A stretch of DNA of 64,000 bases. Origin: an uncultured Tateyamaria sp. Lineage in GTDB: Bacteria; Pseudomonadota; Alphaproteobacteria; Rhodobacterales; Rhodobacteraceae. The notes under the pieces are model-generated. The model worked only from the letters and a program-made list of their open reading frames with translations. It did no database searches and was not told the origin of the DNA. The stretch lies in contig NZ_CANMEU010000012.1 in assembly GCF_947497045.1 (NCBI RefSeq), positions 1 through 64,000 on the forward strand. Reading direction: 5' to 3'. The translations under genes and the position numbers were made by a program. Of the stretch, positions 9,429 through 19,816 are shown piece by piece (position 1 is the stretch's first letter; every line of letters begins with the position of its first letter).

Positions 9429-10922
9429 ATGGCCGAGACAGAAACAGAAGTCGCAGCCGGTGGTGAAGCCACGGCGTTCGGGTCCTCCGATTTCGAGAAC
9501 CTGCTGAAAAAGGAATTCCGGCCCAAGTCGGATCAGGCGAAGTCCGCCGTTGAACAGGCCGTCAAGACGCTGGCCGAACAGGCGCTGGCCAATTCCGCCC
9601 TGATCAGCGACGACGCCCTGCGCACCATCGAAAGCATCGTGTCCCAGATCGACAAGAAGCTGACCGAGCAGGTCAACGCGATCCTGCACCACCCTGATTT
9701 CCAGCAACTTGAAAGTGCGTGGCGTGGGTTGCACTACCTCGTCAACAACACCGAGACCGACGAGATGCTCAAGGTCCGGGTGATGAACATCTCCAAGAAG
9801 GACATGCACAAGACATTGCGCAAGTTCAAAGGGACGGCCTGGGATCAGTCCCCGATCTTCAAGAAGATCTACGAAGAAGAGTTTGGCCAGTTTGGTGGCG
9901 AACCCTATGGCTCGCTTGTGGCCGACTATCACTTTGACCACTCCCCACCGGATGTGGAATTGCTGGGTGAGATGGCCAAGATTGCTGCCGCCGCCCACGC
10001 CCCTCTGATCACCGGTGCCAACCCGACCCTGTTCCAGATGGACAGCTGGTCCGAACTGGCCAACCCGCGTGACCTGACCAAGATCTTCCAGACCCCGGAA
10101 TACGCCTCGTGGCGGTCCCTGCGCGAAAGCGAGGATTCCAAATATATCGGTCTGGCGATGCCCCGGTTCCTGGGCCGTTTGCCTTATGGGTCGGCCACCG
10201 ACCCCGTCGAAGCCTTTGCCTTTGAAGAGGACACAGACGGGTCCGATGCCACCAAATATGGCTGGGTCAACGCGGCTTATGGCATGGCTGTCAATATCAA
10301 CCGCTCGTTCAAGGAATACGGCTGGTGCTCGCGGATCCGTGGTATCGAAAGCGGTGGCGCGATCGAGGGTCTGCCGTCGCACACGTTCCCGACGGATGAT
10401 GGCGGCGTGGACCAGAAATGCCCCACCGAGATCGCGATTTCGGATCGGCGCGAGGCCGAATTGGCCAAGAACGGCATGATGCCTTTGATCCACCGCAAGA
10501 ACTCGGATCTGGCCGCCTTTATCGGTGCCCAATCGCTGCACAAACCTGCGGAATATGACGACGACGATGCCACGGCGAACGCCAATCTGGCCGCCCGTCT
10601 GCCCTATCTGTTCGCGACCTGCCGCTTTGCGCATTACCTCAAGTGTATCGTGCGCGACAAAGTCGGTTCGTACAAAAGCCGCGATGATATGCAGGACTGG
10701 TTGCAGACCTGGGTCAACCAGTATGTCGATTTCAACCCTGACACCTCACCGGAATCAGTCAAGGCCCAACAGCCGCTGGCCGCCGCCGATGTTGTGGTTG
10801 AAGAAGTCGAGGGCAACCCCGGCTACTACACATCGAAGTTCTTTCTTCGACCCCATTACCAGCTTGAAGGGCTGTCCGTATCCCTTCGACTGGTGTCCAA
10901 GCTGCCGAGCGAAAAGGGCTGA
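9429..10922 (+). CDS. tssC: T6SS sheath large subunit TssC (VipB)
   Basis: 497 residues, the normal length for TssC. Landmarks are ILHHPDFQQLESAWRGLHYLV, the YHFDHSPPDVELLGEM region, PRFLGRLPYG and the C-terminal LRPHYQLEGLSVSLRLVSKLP that contributes the inter-subunit strands of the sheath. With TssB it builds the contractile tube; ClpV disassembles it after firing. The ClpV-binding N-terminal helix region is present. This copy is the reference against which the shortened TssC-like domain of the 21658 fusion can be judged. Confidence 0.97.
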   Translation: MAETETEVAAGGEATAFGSSDFENLLKKEFRPKSDQAKSAVEQAVKTLAEQALANSALISDDALRTIESIVSQIDKKLTEQVNAILHHPDFQQLESAWRGLHYLVNNTETDEMLKVRVMNISKKDMHKTLRKFKGTAWDQSPIFKKIYEEEFGQFGGEPYGSLVADYHFDHSPPDVELLGEMAKIAAAAHAPLITGANPTLFQMDSWSELANPRDLTKIFQTPEYASWRSLRESEDSKYIGLAMPRFLGRLPYGSATDPVEAFAFEEDTDGSDATKYGWVNAAYGMAVNINRSFKEYGWCSRIRGIESGGAIEGLPSHTFPTDDGGVDQKCPTEIAISDRREAELAKNGMMPLIHRKNSDLAAFIGAQSLHKPAEYDDDDATANANLAARLPYLFATCRFAHYLKCIVRDKVGSYKSRDDMQDWLQTWVNQYVDFNPDTSPESVKAQQPLAAADVVVEEVEGNPGYYTSKFFLRPHYQLEGLSVSLRLVSKLPSEKG

Positions 10923-10985
10923 TCTAGCGCCCATTGCCTGACAGAGAACCAACTGAGAAACGATCAATCATAAGGAAAATCCGAA

Positions 10986-11507
10986 ATGTCATTTGACGCA
11001 TTTATGTATATCCCCGGTGTGAAAGAAGTCGAAGGCGAGACCCAAGACGAGGACATGTCCAAAGAGAAAGCCTGGGAAATCCTGAGCTTTGAAATCGGTG
11101 CCGAGAACAACATCAACATCGGTTCGATCTCTGGTGGTGGTGGTGCCGGTAAGGCCACGTTCAAGGAATTGACCGTGACCAAAAAGACCGACACGGCCTC
11201 GTGTGGTCTGTTCCTGAAGCTGTGCGAAGGCGCTCACTTTGATGACGCTCACATCGTGCTGCGTCGTTCGGGCGGTGCCACAAGCAAATCCGGTGTGACC
11301 TTCCTGCAGTTCGATTTCAAACTGCTGATGGTTCAGGATATCAGCTGGTCCGGTTCGGACGGCGATGACATCTGCGAAGAGACGCTGGTCATGCAGTACG
11401 GTGCGATGAAAGTCACGTACCATGCGCAGGACAAGCAGGGTAAGATGAAAGAGCACTCCAAAGCCATGTGGAGCCGTGTCAAGAACAAGGCCGAGCTGGT
11501 CGTATAA
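10986..11507 (+). CDS. hcp: T6SS inner tube protein Hcp
   Basis: 173 residues starting MSFDAFMYIPGVKEVEGE, with the ISGGGGAGKATFKELTVTKKTD and YGAMKVTYHAQ stretches that mark Hcp. Hexamers stack to form the tube propelled by the sheath and also carry small effectors. A clear ribosome binding site (AAGGAAAA) lies upstream. No C-terminal effector extension is present. A hairpin immediately downstream (11544-11564) could lower readthrough into tagJ and explain the high Hcp level that T6SSs need. Confidence 0.96.
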   Translation: MSFDAFMYIPGVKEVEGETQDEDMSKEKAWEILSFEIGAENNINIGSISGGGGAGKATFKELTVTKKTDTASCGLFLKLCEGAHFDDAHIVLRRSGGATSKSGVTFLQFDFKLLMVQDISWSGSDGDDICEETLVMQYGAMKVTYHAQDKQGKMKEHSKAMWSRVKNKAELVV

Positions 11508-11543
11508 GCCCCGCGCTTTTCGCACTTTCTTGAACAACCTGGT

Positions 11544-11564
11544 CAAGCCCCCCCTCGGGGCTTG
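11544..11564 (+). terminator. Hairpin after hcp, possible partial terminator
   Basis: A perfect 8-bp stem, CAAGCCCC / GGGGCTTG, with a 5-base loop lies 37 bases after the hcp stop, followed by CCCTTTG. The T-run is short, so it is more likely an attenuator or mRNA-stabilising 3' structure than a full terminator, since the operon clearly continues. Confidence 0.45.
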
Positions 11565-11600
11565 CCCTTTGCCGCCTTATGCCCAATCTGGAGATGCCCC

Positions 11601-12428
11601 GTGCAAGCCGAAGACCTACTCAAAGCCGGTGATCTGGATGGCGCATTGGCCGCGTTGCAGGATGCCGTTCGCGCAGACGCGTCGAACCCTGCCTTGCGCA
11701 TCTTTCTGTTCCAGTTGTTGAGCGTCCGTGGCGAGTGGAAGCGCGCCATTGCCCAACTCAAAGTATCCGCCGAGATGGACGAGATGGCCGTGCCCATGGC
11801 CCAGACCTATCGCGAGGGCATCATTTGCGAGGTCTACCGCGACAAGGTGTTCGCGGGCGAAAAGGACCCTCTGATTTTTGGCGAACCTCAGGAGTGGATC
11901 GCCCTGATCCTTGAAGCCCTCAAGGCCAATGCCGCGGGCCGCCCTGACGAGGCCGCCGCCACCCGTGCCCGCGCCTTTGACGCCGCCCCCACAACCACCG
12001 GGTCCATCGACGGCACCCGCTTTGAATGGATCGCCGATGCCGATATGCGCCTTGGTCCGATCCTTGAGGTGGTGATCAACGGCAAATATTACTGGATGCC
12101 CTTCACCACGATTTCCCGCATCGAATTTGACGCCCCCGCCGATCTGCGCGACGCGGTGTGGACCCCGTGTACCCTGACCACCTCCAATGGTGGCGAGGTC
12201 GTGGGCCTGATCCCGACCCGCTATGCCGGAACCATCGAACGGGGTGGTGCGGCCGAAAAGCTGGCCCGCGCGACCAACTGGGTCGATCTGGGTGCCGAGA
12301 CCTTTGCCGGGATCGGGCAGCGCCTGTTTGCAACCGATCTGGGTGACACCGCCCTGATGGATATGCGCGTGCTGGAACTCGACACGGCCGAGGATGCGGG
12401 TGCGGACACCTCTGGCGACGGGGATTGA
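11601..12428 (+). CDS. tagJ: T6SS accessory protein TagJ (ImpE)
   Basis: 275 residues, ImpE/SciE family. The N-terminal AEDLLKAGDLDGALAALQDAVRADASNPALRIFLFQLL is TPR-like, and the C-terminal half has the family's WIADADMRLGPILEVVINGKYYWMPF stretch. TagJ binds the TssB N-terminal helix and modulates ClpV-sheath contact in T6SSs that have it. I chose the GTG at 11601 because GGAG lies 7 bases upstream and the protein then starts VQAEDLL; the longer reading from 11562 would begin inside the post-hcp hairpin. It is followed closely by tssE. Confidence 0.88.
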   Translation: MQAEDLLKAGDLDGALAALQDAVRADASNPALRIFLFQLLSVRGEWKRAIAQLKVSAEMDEMAVPMAQTYREGIICEVYRDKVFAGEKDPLIFGEPQEWIALILEALKANAAGRPDEAAATRARAFDAAPTTTGSIDGTRFEWIADADMRLGPILEVVINGKYYWMPFTTISRIEFDAPADLRDAVWTPCTLTTSNGGEVVGLIPTRYAGTIERGGAAEKLARATNWVDLGAETFAGIGQRLFATDLGDTALMDMRVLELDTAEDAGADTSGDGD

Positions 12429-12431
12429 TCC

Positions 12432-12929
12432 ATGTCCGACAAGATGATCGCCGAACGCTTGCAGCCCTCCCTTCTGGATCGGCTGACGGATGACAATCCG
12501 ACCGAGTTGACCGAGCGCCGCGAGACCCGTGTGATCGACGTGCGCCAGCTGCGCGACATCATCCAGCGCGATCTGGCCTGGCTTCTCAACACCGCCAACA
12601 GTGCCTCCCAGATTGACGGCGATCTCTATCCCAATGTCATCGCCTCGACCCTGAATTTCGGTATTCGCGAGGTTGCGGGCGACTATTCCACCGCCGAGCG
12701 GGCCGAGATGATCCGCAAGTCCATCATGGAATCGGTACAGGTTTTCGAGCCCCGCATTCACCCTGGATCGCTGGATGTGGAATTGCGTGTGGGCCAGGAA
12801 AACCACGACTCTGTCGTGTCCTACGATATCCGCGCCGACATGTGGGCCCAACCGATGCCGATTGAGTTGTATCTGCGCAGCCAGGTCGATGTGACCACGG
12901 GCGAGCTGCAACTGGAAAGGATCGCCTGA
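12432..12929 (+). CDS. tssE: T6SS baseplate protein TssE (gp25-like)
   Basis: 165 residues of the gp25/lysozyme-like baseplate family. The N-terminal LQPSLLDRLTDDNP and the middle ILQRDLAWLLN-type helix (here IIQRDLAWLLNTAN), followed by STLNFGIR, are diagnostic. TssE sits with TssF and TssG in the baseplate wedge and nucleates the sheath. It starts 3 bases after tagJ with a GGGGA site, and ends 7 bases before tssF. Confidence 0.92.
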   Translation: MSDKMIAERLQPSLLDRLTDDNPTELTERRETRVIDVRQLRDIIQRDLAWLLNTANSASQIDGDLYPNVIASTLNFGIREVAGDYSTAERAEMIRKSIMESVQVFEPRIHPGSLDVELRVGQENHDSVVSYDIRADMWAQPMPIELYLRSQVDVTTGELQLERIA

Positions 12930-12936
12930 CCCCGCC

Positions 12937-14814
12937 ATGGATACCCGACTGCTCAAACATTACGAAGGCGAACTGGCTTTCATGCGCGACATGGGTGCCG
13001 AATTTGCGCAGGCCTATCCCAAGATCGCCTCCCGTCTGGGCATGGACGGGATGGAGGTCGTGGACCCTTACGTGGAACGCTTGCTGGAGGGCGTCGCCTT
13101 TCTGTCCGCCCGCGTCCAGCTTGAATTGGAATTGCAGTATCCCGCGCTGACCTCGCACCTGCTTGAGATCATCTATCCTCACTACCTCAGCCCATCGCCC
13201 TCGATGATGATCGCCGCGTTCGAGCCTGACATGCAGAACGCCGCCCTTGAGGATGGCTATGTCATTCCGCGCCATTCCGAATTGCGCAGCGCCTTGGGTG
13301 ACGATGATCATACCGCTTGTGTGTTCCGCACCGCGGCAGATGTGAATCTGTGGCCCATCACCATCACCCAGGCCGAGTATATTGACGGCCGGGGCGAGTT
13401 GGTCGCCGCCGGTGTGTCGCGTGAGACCGAGGCCCGTGCCGGTATCCGGTTGCGTCTGAACCGCCACGGCGGATTGCCGATCTCGGAATTGTCGATGGAC
13501 AGTCTTGTGCTGTACCTGAACGGGCAGGAGGGCAAGAACTGGGCCTTGCACGAATTGCTCAGCACGCAGGTCACGGGTCTTGTGGGCCGGTCAACCGACC
13601 GCCGTGCCGACTGGATTGCCGACCTGCCCAATGGCACGGTCGAGCCGCGCGGCTATGACCCTGACGAGGCCTTGTTGCCCACCCCGCAGCGCAGCTTTGA
13701 CGGTTACCGGCTGTTGCAGGAATATTTCGCGATGCCCGAACGCTTTCACTTTGTCGAAGTGAAAGGTCTGTCGCTCGCGCTCACGCGCTGCACCGGGTCC
13801 GATGTCGATATCTACATTCTGCTCAGCAACGGGGACCCCGACATTGCCGCGGGCGTCACACCCGAGGCCTTTACCCTGAACGCGGTGCCTGCCGTGAACC
13901 TGTTTCACAAACGCTGCGACCGGGTGCATGTCACCTCGTCCAAGGTGGATCATCATGTGGTTGCCGACCGTACCGCGCCCATGGATTTCGAAATTTATGC
14001 CATCGAAAGTGTAACCGGGATTTCAGCCGATGGCGAAAAGGATGTGCCGTTTCGCCCCTTCTATTCCGCGACCGACCTCACTGCGGCGGGTGACATGCAC
14101 ACCGCCTATTTCACCCAGGCCCGCAAGATGCGCCAGCGCTCGGAAAAAGAGCGGCTGAAGGGTGTACGCACCTCCTATCTGGGATCGGAGATTTACCTGT
14201 CGCTGGTGGATTCCGAACAGGCCCCCTTTGGCCAATCGCTGGATCAGCTGGCCATTCAGGCGATGGTCACGAACCGCGATTTGCCCTTGCTGTTGCCCAC
14301 AGGTGCCAAGGATGTGTTTCACTTGCCCGTGGGTGGCCCCGTTGCCCATATCACCACGCCGGTGGGTCCAACCCGCCCCCGCCAGACCCTGGCACAGGGC
14401 GACACCGCGTGGCGGCTGATTTCGCATCTCAGCCTCAACTATATCAGCATCGCCGACAATGACGCGGATGACAGCGCGGCGGCCTTGCGCGAACTGATCG
14501 GGATTTATGCACCCTCGGGCAACAAGGTTCTGGAAAAGCAGCTTGAGGGGCTGAATGCGGTCCGCACCCGCCCCATCGTACGCCGCATGGCGGATGAGGT
14601 GTTGTCGACGGCTGTGCGTGGTCTTGAGATTTCGATCACCTTTGACGAGAGTTTTTTTGAAGGCACCAGTGCCTATGCGCTTGGTGCCGTATTGGAGCGG
14701 TTTTTCCGCAAGTATGTATCCATCAACAGTTTTACCGAAACGGTGCTTGTCACCCAGCAACGCGGGGAGATTACCCGATGGCGGCCGGAAACCGGTCTGG
14801 GGAGGATCGTCTAG
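12937..14814 (+). CDS. tssF: T6SS baseplate protein TssF
   Basis: 625 residues, the normal length. The start DTRLLKHYEGELAFMRDMG and the following FAQAYPKIASRLG...DPYVERLLEGVAFLSARVQ are the TssF hallmark, and the C-terminus has the expected FFEGTSAYALGAVLERFFRKYVSINSF. Two TssF copies pair with one TssG in each wedge. The last 37 bases overlap the beginning of tssG, which suggests translational coupling in the TssF-TssG complex. Confidence 0.95.
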   Translation: MDTRLLKHYEGELAFMRDMGAEFAQAYPKIASRLGMDGMEVVDPYVERLLEGVAFLSARVQLELELQYPALTSHLLEIIYPHYLSPSPSMMIAAFEPDMQNAALEDGYVIPRHSELRSALGDDDHTACVFRTAADVNLWPITITQAEYIDGRGELVAAGVSRETEARAGIRLRLNRHGGLPISELSMDSLVLYLNGQEGKNWALHELLSTQVTGLVGRSTDRRADWIADLPNGTVEPRGYDPDEALLPTPQRSFDGYRLLQEYFAMPERFHFVEVKGLSLALTRCTGSDVDIYILLSNGDPDIAAGVTPEAFTLNAVPAVNLFHKRCDRVHVTSSKVDHHVVADRTAPMDFEIYAIESVTGISADGEKDVPFRPFYSATDLTAAGDMHTAYFTQARKMRQRSEKERLKGVRTSYLGSEIYLSLVDSEQAPFGQSLDQLAIQAMVTNRDLPLLLPTGAKDVFHLPVGGPVAHITTPVGPTRPRQTLAQGDTAWRLISHLSLNYISIADNDADDSAAALRELIGIYAPSGNKVLEKQLEGLNAVRTRPIVRRMADEVLSTAVRGLEISITFDESFFEGTSAYALGAVLERFFRKYVSINSFTETVLVTQQRGEITRWRPETGLGRIV

Positions 14815-15824
14815 CCTCTCTTGAGAAGCTGGCCGCGTCCCCGGAAAAACACCATATCTTTCACGCCTTCCGTATGTTGGAAGCGGCGTTTCCCGATGCC
14901 CCCCGCATTGGCAAGGCCCGCCGCCCGCGCGAGGATGCGGTGCGCCATGGCCAAGAGGCTGAGCTGAAATTTCCGCCCTCGACCCTGGCCGCATTTGAGC
15001 CGCCCAAGGGCCAAAAGCCGGGCCGTCTGACCAATCGGTTCTTTGGCATGTTTGGTCCCTCGGGGCCCTTGCCGCTGCACCTGACCGAATATGCCCGCGA
15101 GCGGATGCGCAACCACCGCGACCCCACGCTGGTGCGCTTTGCCGACATGCTCACCCACCGCCTGACCACGCTGTTTTATCGCGCGTGGCGGTCGGGCCAG
15201 CCTGCACCCAGTTTTGATCGCGGCGAGAATGACGGGATCGAACAGAAGGTTGCCGCCATTGCGGGCTTTCACGGGCAGCACCTGCGCGGCAAGGATCACC
15301 TGCCCGATCTTGCCAAGCGCCACTTTGCCGGGTTGCTGTCCCAAGGCCCCAAGAATGCCGAAGGATTGCAGTCAATGATTCAGGCCTTTTTCGGGGCGCG
15401 GGTCGAGGTGCAGGAATTCGTCGGTTGCTGGCTTGAGCTGGAACCGGATGATCGCTGGCAGATGGGTGCCCCTGCCCAATTGGGCCGCACCGCCTCGATC
15501 GGGGATCGCGTGTGGACCCGCTCGGCCAAGTTCCGGCTGCGCATTGGCCCCCTCAGCTATGCTGACTATCAGCGCCTGTTGCCGGGCGGTGGATCGCTGG
15601 CCCGTCTGCGCGCGGTTGTGCGCAACTATGTGGGCGATGCACTTGATTGGGATGTGAACCTGGTCCTTGCGGCGGATGACATTCCGCAGCCGAAACTGGG
15701 CGAAACGGTCCGCCTTGGCCAAACCGGATGGATTGGCCAGAAAACCATAACAAAAGATGCGGATGATCTGTTTCTGGAGCCAAACGCCCAGACCCATGCC
15801 GCTGTACTCTCGGGAGGGACATAA
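14778..15824 (+). CDS. tssG: T6SS baseplate protein TssG
   Basis: 348 residues. The stretch KHHIFHAFRMLEAAFPDAPRIG near the start and the GPSGPLPLHLTEYARER block are typical of TssG, as is the later FVGCWLELEPDDRWQMG. It connects the TssF dimer to the VgrG hub. The start ATG lies inside tssF with GGGGAG about ten bases before it. The gene ends 3 bases before tssH. Confidence 0.94.
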   Translation: MAAGNRSGEDRLASLEKLAASPEKHHIFHAFRMLEAAFPDAPRIGKARRPREDAVRHGQEAELKFPPSTLAAFEPPKGQKPGRLTNRFFGMFGPSGPLPLHLTEYARERMRNHRDPTLVRFADMLTHRLTTLFYRAWRSGQPAPSFDRGENDGIEQKVAAIAGFHGQHLRGKDHLPDLAKRHFAGLLSQGPKNAEGLQSMIQAFFGARVEVQEFVGCWLELEPDDRWQMGAPAQLGRTASIGDRVWTRSAKFRLRIGPLSYADYQRLLPGGGSLARLRAVVRNYVGDALDWDVNLVLAADDIPQPKLGETVRLGQTGWIGQKTITKDADDLFLEPNAQTHAAVLSGGT

Positions 15825-15827
15825 CCC

Positions 15828-18563
15828 ATGACGGAAATCAGCCGCGTTGCCCTGTTTGGCAAGCTCAACAGCCTTGGTTTCAAAGCCATTGAAGGCGCCA
15901 CTGTATTCTGCAAGATGCGCGGCAACCCGTATGTCGAGGTGGTACACTGGCTGCACCAGATCCTCAACAATCAAGACAGCGACATTCACCACATTATCCA
16001 GCATTTCGATCTGGATGCGGGTGCCATCGCGACCGAGATGACCAAGGCGCTCGACAATCTGCCGCGCGGGGCCTCGTCTGTCAGTGACCTGTCGGCCCAT
16101 CTTGAGGACGTGATGGAACGCGCATGGGTCTGGGGCTCGCTGCTCTATTCCTCGAACCAGGTGCGCACGGGTCATTTGATTTTGGGGATGCTCGAAACCC
16201 CCAACCTCAAGAACATCCTGATGAGCATTTCGCCCACATTGGCAGGCATCAAGGCGGACGCGTTGGCGGATGATTTCCACACTATCACCGACGGTTCGCC
16301 CGAGGATGCGATGCGCCCGCAGGACGGGTCGGTCACGGGCGGTGGTGCCGAACCCGGCGAGGCGAGCGGTGCCATGGCCCCCTCGCAGATGGGCAAGGAG
16401 GAGGCGCTGGCGCAGTTCTGTACCGACCTCACCGAACAGGCCCGCAACGGCGATATCGACCCTATCGTGGGCCGCGACGAGGAAATCCGCCAGATTGTCG
16501 ACGTACTGATGCGCCGCCGTCAGAACAACCCGATCCTGACCGGCGAGGCGGGCGTGGGCAAGACGGCTGTGGTCGAGGGGTTCGCCCTGCGCATCGCCCG
16601 TGGTGATGTGCCCCCCGCACTGCGCGACGTGCGCCTGTTGGTGCTGGATGTGGGTCTGTTGCAGGCGGGTGCCTCGATGAAGGGCGAGTTCGAGAACCGT
16701 CTGCGTCAGGTCATTGACGAGGTGCAGGGGTCAACCACCCCCATCGTGATGTTTGTGGATGAGACCCACACGCTGGTCGGGGCAGGGGGGGCCGCAGGGA
16801 CGGGCGATGCCGCCAACCTGCTCAAACCCGCGTTGGCCCGCGGCACCTTGCGCACCATCGGCGCAACCACCTGGGCCGAGTACAAGAAATACATTGAAAA
16901 GGATCCCGCCCTGACCCGCCGTTTCCAGGTGGTTCATGTCGAAGAGCCCGACATCCCAAAGGCCGTGCTGATGATGCGCGGGATCGCCGCGATGCTCGAA
17001 AAACACCACAAGGTGCAGGTGCTGGACGAGGGGATCGAAGCGTCGGTCACTCTTTCGGCCCGCTATATCCCGGCCCGCCAGCTGCCCGACAAATCCGTCA
17101 GTCTGCTGGATACCGCCTGTGCCCGTGTCGCCGTCAGCCAGCACGCTGTGCCCGCCCAGGTCGATGACAGCCAGCGCCGGATTGAATCGCTGACCACCGA
17201 GCTTGAGATTATCGGCCGGGACGAGACCGCCGGCTATGACGTGGCCGACCGCCGCGCCGAGGTGCAGGCCAGCAGGGACGCCGAAGAGGAGCGTTTGCTC
17301 GGCCTCAGGGCCAACTGGGAGAAGGAAAAGGCGCTGGTCTCCGAAATCATCGAGTTGCGCGCCAAGCTGCGCGAGGGTGGTCAGTCAGTCGAAAATACCC
17401 ACACGCCCGAAGGTGCTGCCGCCGATGAGGCCGCCGCCGAGAGCGAAGCCGTGACCCCGATCAGCGAAGAAGACCGCGCCGCGATCATGGCCGAGTTGAA
17501 GGCCAAGAACGCCGAACTGGTAGAGCAGCAGGGCGACAGCCCCCTGATCATGCCCATCGTGGATCATCAGGCGGTGGCAAGCGTTGTCGGCGACTGGACA
17601 GGCATTCCCGTGGGCCGCATGGTCAAGGACGAGATCGAGACGGTTCTGAACCTCGAAGAACATCTGGCCAAGCGCGTCATCGGTCAGGACCACGCGATGA
17701 AGATGATCGCCAAGCGCATCCAGACCAGCCGCGCGGGCCTCGACAACCCATCAAAACCCATCGGGGTCTTCATGCTGGCGGGCACGTCCGGTGTGGGCAA
17801 AACCGAAACCGCGCTGGCCCTCGCTGAGGTTCTGTACGGTGGCGAGCAGAACGTCATCACCATCAACATGTCCGAGTACCAAGAGGCGCACACCGTGTCC
17901 TCGCTGAAAGGGGCTCCTCCGGGCTATGTCGGCTATGGCGAGGGCGGTGTGCTGACCGAGGCGGTGCGGCGCAAACCCTATTCCGTCGTCTTGCTGGACG
18001 AGGTCGAAAAGGCGCACCCGGACGTCCACGAGATCTTTTTCCAGGTGTTCGACAAGGGCGTGATGGAAGACGGCGAGGGCCGCGTGATCGATTTCAAGAA
18101 CACCCTGATCCTGCTGACCTCGAATGCGGGCACGGACCTGATCATGGACCTGTGCAGCGATCCCGAATTGCTGCCCGAACCCGAAGGCATGGCCAAGGCG
18201 CTGCGAGAGCCGCTGCTCAAGGTGTTCCCGCCTGCGTTGCTTGGGCGTCTGGTTGCGATTCCCTACTATCCGCTCAGCCCCGACATGATCGGCAAGATCA
18301 CGGTGCTGCAACTCAACCGGATCAAGAAGCGCGTCGAGGCCGCCCATGGTGTGCCCTTCGAGTATTCCGATGCGGTTGTGGCCGAGATCGTGGATCGCTG
18401 TCAGGAACTGGAAAGCGGCGGGCGCATGATCGACGCCATCGTCACAAACACCATGCTGCCTGATATTTCCGCCGAATTCCTGCGCCGCATGATGGAGGGG
18501 GGCACCATCGACAAGGTGGCCATCGACGTCGCGGACCACGAATTCACCTACAGCTTCGAGTAA
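15828..18563 (+). CDS. tssH: T6SS sheath-recycling AAA+ ATPase TssH (ClpV)
   Basis: 911 residues, ClpB/ClpV type. An N-terminal domain (~1-150) is followed by AAA domain 1 with Walker A GEAGVGKT (~residue 238) and Walker B VMFVDETH, a coiled middle domain (~residues 440-570), AAA domain 2 with Walker A GTSGVGKT (~651) and Walker [14 protein letters not shown], and the C-terminal D2-small domain. ClpV binds the TssC N-terminal helix in contracted sheaths and extracts subunits. It is the last gene of the canonical first block; three non-canonical genes and the giant sheath fusion follow. Confidence 0.96.
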   Translation: MTEISRVALFGKLNSLGFKAIEGATVFCKMRGNPYVEVVHWLHQILNNQDSDIHHIIQHFDLDAGAIATEMTKALDNLPRGASSVSDLSAHLEDVMERAWVWGSLLYSSNQVRTGHLILGMLETPNLKNILMSISPTLAGIKADALADDFHTITDGSPEDAMRPQDGSVTGGGAEPGEASGAMAPSQMGKEEALAQFCTDLTEQARNGDIDPIVGRDEEIRQIVDVLMRRRQNNPILTGEAGVGKTAVVEGFALRIARGDVPPALRDVRLLVLDVGLLQAGASMKGEFENRLRQVIDEVQGSTTPIVMFVDETHTLVGAGGAAGTGDAANLLKPALARGTLRTIGATTWAEYKKYIEKDPALTRRFQVVHVEEPDIPKAVLMMRGIAAMLEKHHKVQVLDEGIEASVTLSARYIPARQLPDKSVSLLDTACARVAVSQHAVPAQVDDSQRRIESLTTELEIIGRDETAGYDVADRRAEVQASRDAEEERLLGLRANWEKEKALVSEIIELRAKLREGGQSVENTHTPEGAAADEAAAESEAVTPISEEDRAAIMAELKAKNAELVEQQGDSPLIMPIVDHQAVASVVGDWTGIPVGRMVKDEIETVLNLEEHLAKRVIGQDHAMKMIAKRIQTSRAGLDNPSKPIGVFMLAGTSGVGKTETALALAEVLYGGEQNVITINMSEYQEAHTVSSLKGAPPGYVGYGEGGVLTEAVRRKPYSVVLLDEVEKAHPDVHEIFFQVFDKGVMEDGEGRVIDFKNTLILLTSNAGTDLIMDLCSDPELLPEPEGMAKALREPLLKVFPPALLGRLVAIPYYPLSPDMIGKITVLQLNRIKKRVEAAHGVPFEYSDAVVAEIVDRCQELESGGRMIDAIVTNTMLPDISAEFLRRMMEGGTIDKVAIDVADHEFTYSFE

Positions 18564-18575
18564 GGACAAAGAACG

Positions 18576-19688
18576 ATGCAATTCGTCATTCAACCCAAAA
18601 GCGGGTTCGCCGCCAGCGAACTCATTCGCATGAAAAGCAGGTCAGGCCGGATCAACTTTGAAGGCTCGATTTCAGCCACATGGAAGGACCCGGGCCTTGC
18701 CAAGGTCGATCAGGCTGTCGCCTCGGATTTCCTGGTCAAACTGGGGATCAACCTTGAGCGTGCCTACAAGGCCAAGATCAGTGCCTGGAAAAGTGATTTG
18801 CAAAGCAAGATGGATGCGCTGGAGGAAAAGCTCGGCAAATCCGAAGAGAAGTTTCGCAAGGAAGCACTGAAGAAATCCAAGTCTGACAGCGAGAAACAAA
18901 AGTTCGTCGACTCCCAGAACAAGGATCAGACCAGCCGTCTGGAGAAGATCAAGAAAGAAGCGCAGGCCGCCTATACCAAGCTGATTTCGGATCTGGCCTT
19001 GCCAGCCCGCAAGGCGACGATGAAGGCGCTGGCGGATGCGCCCAAGGAGCTGAAGAAAAGCAAGCTGTCCACGGCCATCAAGATCGGCAAATGGCTTTTG
19101 ACCGCGGCTGTGATTGTGGCGGCCGCCCTTGCCCTGCCCCCCGCGGGTGTCACGGCGGCCTTCGTAGTCGCAGCAGCAACCATCGTTCACAAAAGCATGT
19201 CCGCCGCCAATGACGCTGTCGGGATCTACAAGGAACAGTTCAAGACCGCCAAGCTGAAAGTCGAAAAGGCGAATGTCTCGCTGTCGGCGGCGGATGACGC
19301 CATCGGCGAGGCCATCGCGGATATGCGCGGCGTCAAGGATGCCATCGGCGCGATGCGCGTCAAGAAGGCCACGACCGAGATTGCGATCAACAAGTACAAG
19401 ACCCAGATCGCCGCGTCAGGCAAGGATTCCCCGGCTGCAACCAAGGCAATCGCCAAGTCCACGGCCAAGGCGGACGAGGCCCAGAAATACATGACTGAAC
19501 TCGACGCTGCCGTGGGTGGCGACCCGGATGCTGTCTTGGCCAACCTGCAAGCCGCACGCACAGCCCTCAAAAAGGCGATAAATGCCATGCCCGAACCGAA
19601 GAAGGCCAAGGACAGCAAGTTGCAAAAGATCGTGGATTGTCTGGATGCCGTGTCCGGCATTGCCGATGATGTGAAGGAGTTGGCCTGA
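18576..19688 (+). CDS. Helical protein with a hydrophobic hairpin, T6SS-linked unknown
   Basis: 370 residues, not recognised as a named family. There is no signal peptide. Residues ~55-150 are Lys/Glu/Ala-rich and coiled-coil-like. Residues ~170-205 hold two hydrophobic helices (WLLTAAVIVAAALAL and GVTAAFVVAAATIV) joined by PPAG. A second long Ala/Lys-rich helical part follows. This soluble-coils-plus-hydrophobic-hairpin plan resembles alpha-helical pore-formers such as colicin pore domains or XaxA-like toxins, but that is only an analogy. It sits 12 bases after clpV and before another helical protein, so it could be an effector, an effector-loading protein or a structural accessory. Confidence 0.7.
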   Translation: MQFVIQPKSGFAASELIRMKSRSGRINFEGSISATWKDPGLAKVDQAVASDFLVKLGINLERAYKAKISAWKSDLQSKMDALEEKLGKSEEKFRKEALKKSKSDSEKQKFVDSQNKDQTSRLEKIKKEAQAAYTKLISDLALPARKATMKALADAPKELKKSKLSTAIKIGKWLLTAAVIVAAALALPPAGVTAAFVVAAATIVHKSMSAANDAVGIYKEQFKTAKLKVEKANVSLSAADDAIGEAIADMRGVKDAIGAMRVKKATTEIAINKYKTQIAASGKDSPAATKAIAKSTAKADEAQKYMTELDAAVGGDPDAVLANLQAARTALKKAINAMPEPKKAKDSKLQKIVDCLDAVSGIADDVKELA

Positions 19689-19816
19689 TCGAATAGCGCG
19701 GGGCCACCGCCTGTGAATGACCTGTGATGACACGCGCGGCCCTGTGACCACCTGATGACCCCGCGGATCGGTTTGCGGTTCGCATCTGACCCGATGCTTT
19801 TGAAAGGAACTTCATT

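Noticed and set aside
8922-10634. A 570-codon minus-strand open frame opposite tssB and tssC
   Set aside because: It is antisense to two highly conserved genes, and composition (Gly/Leu/His/Arg) is typical of a codon-bias shadow.
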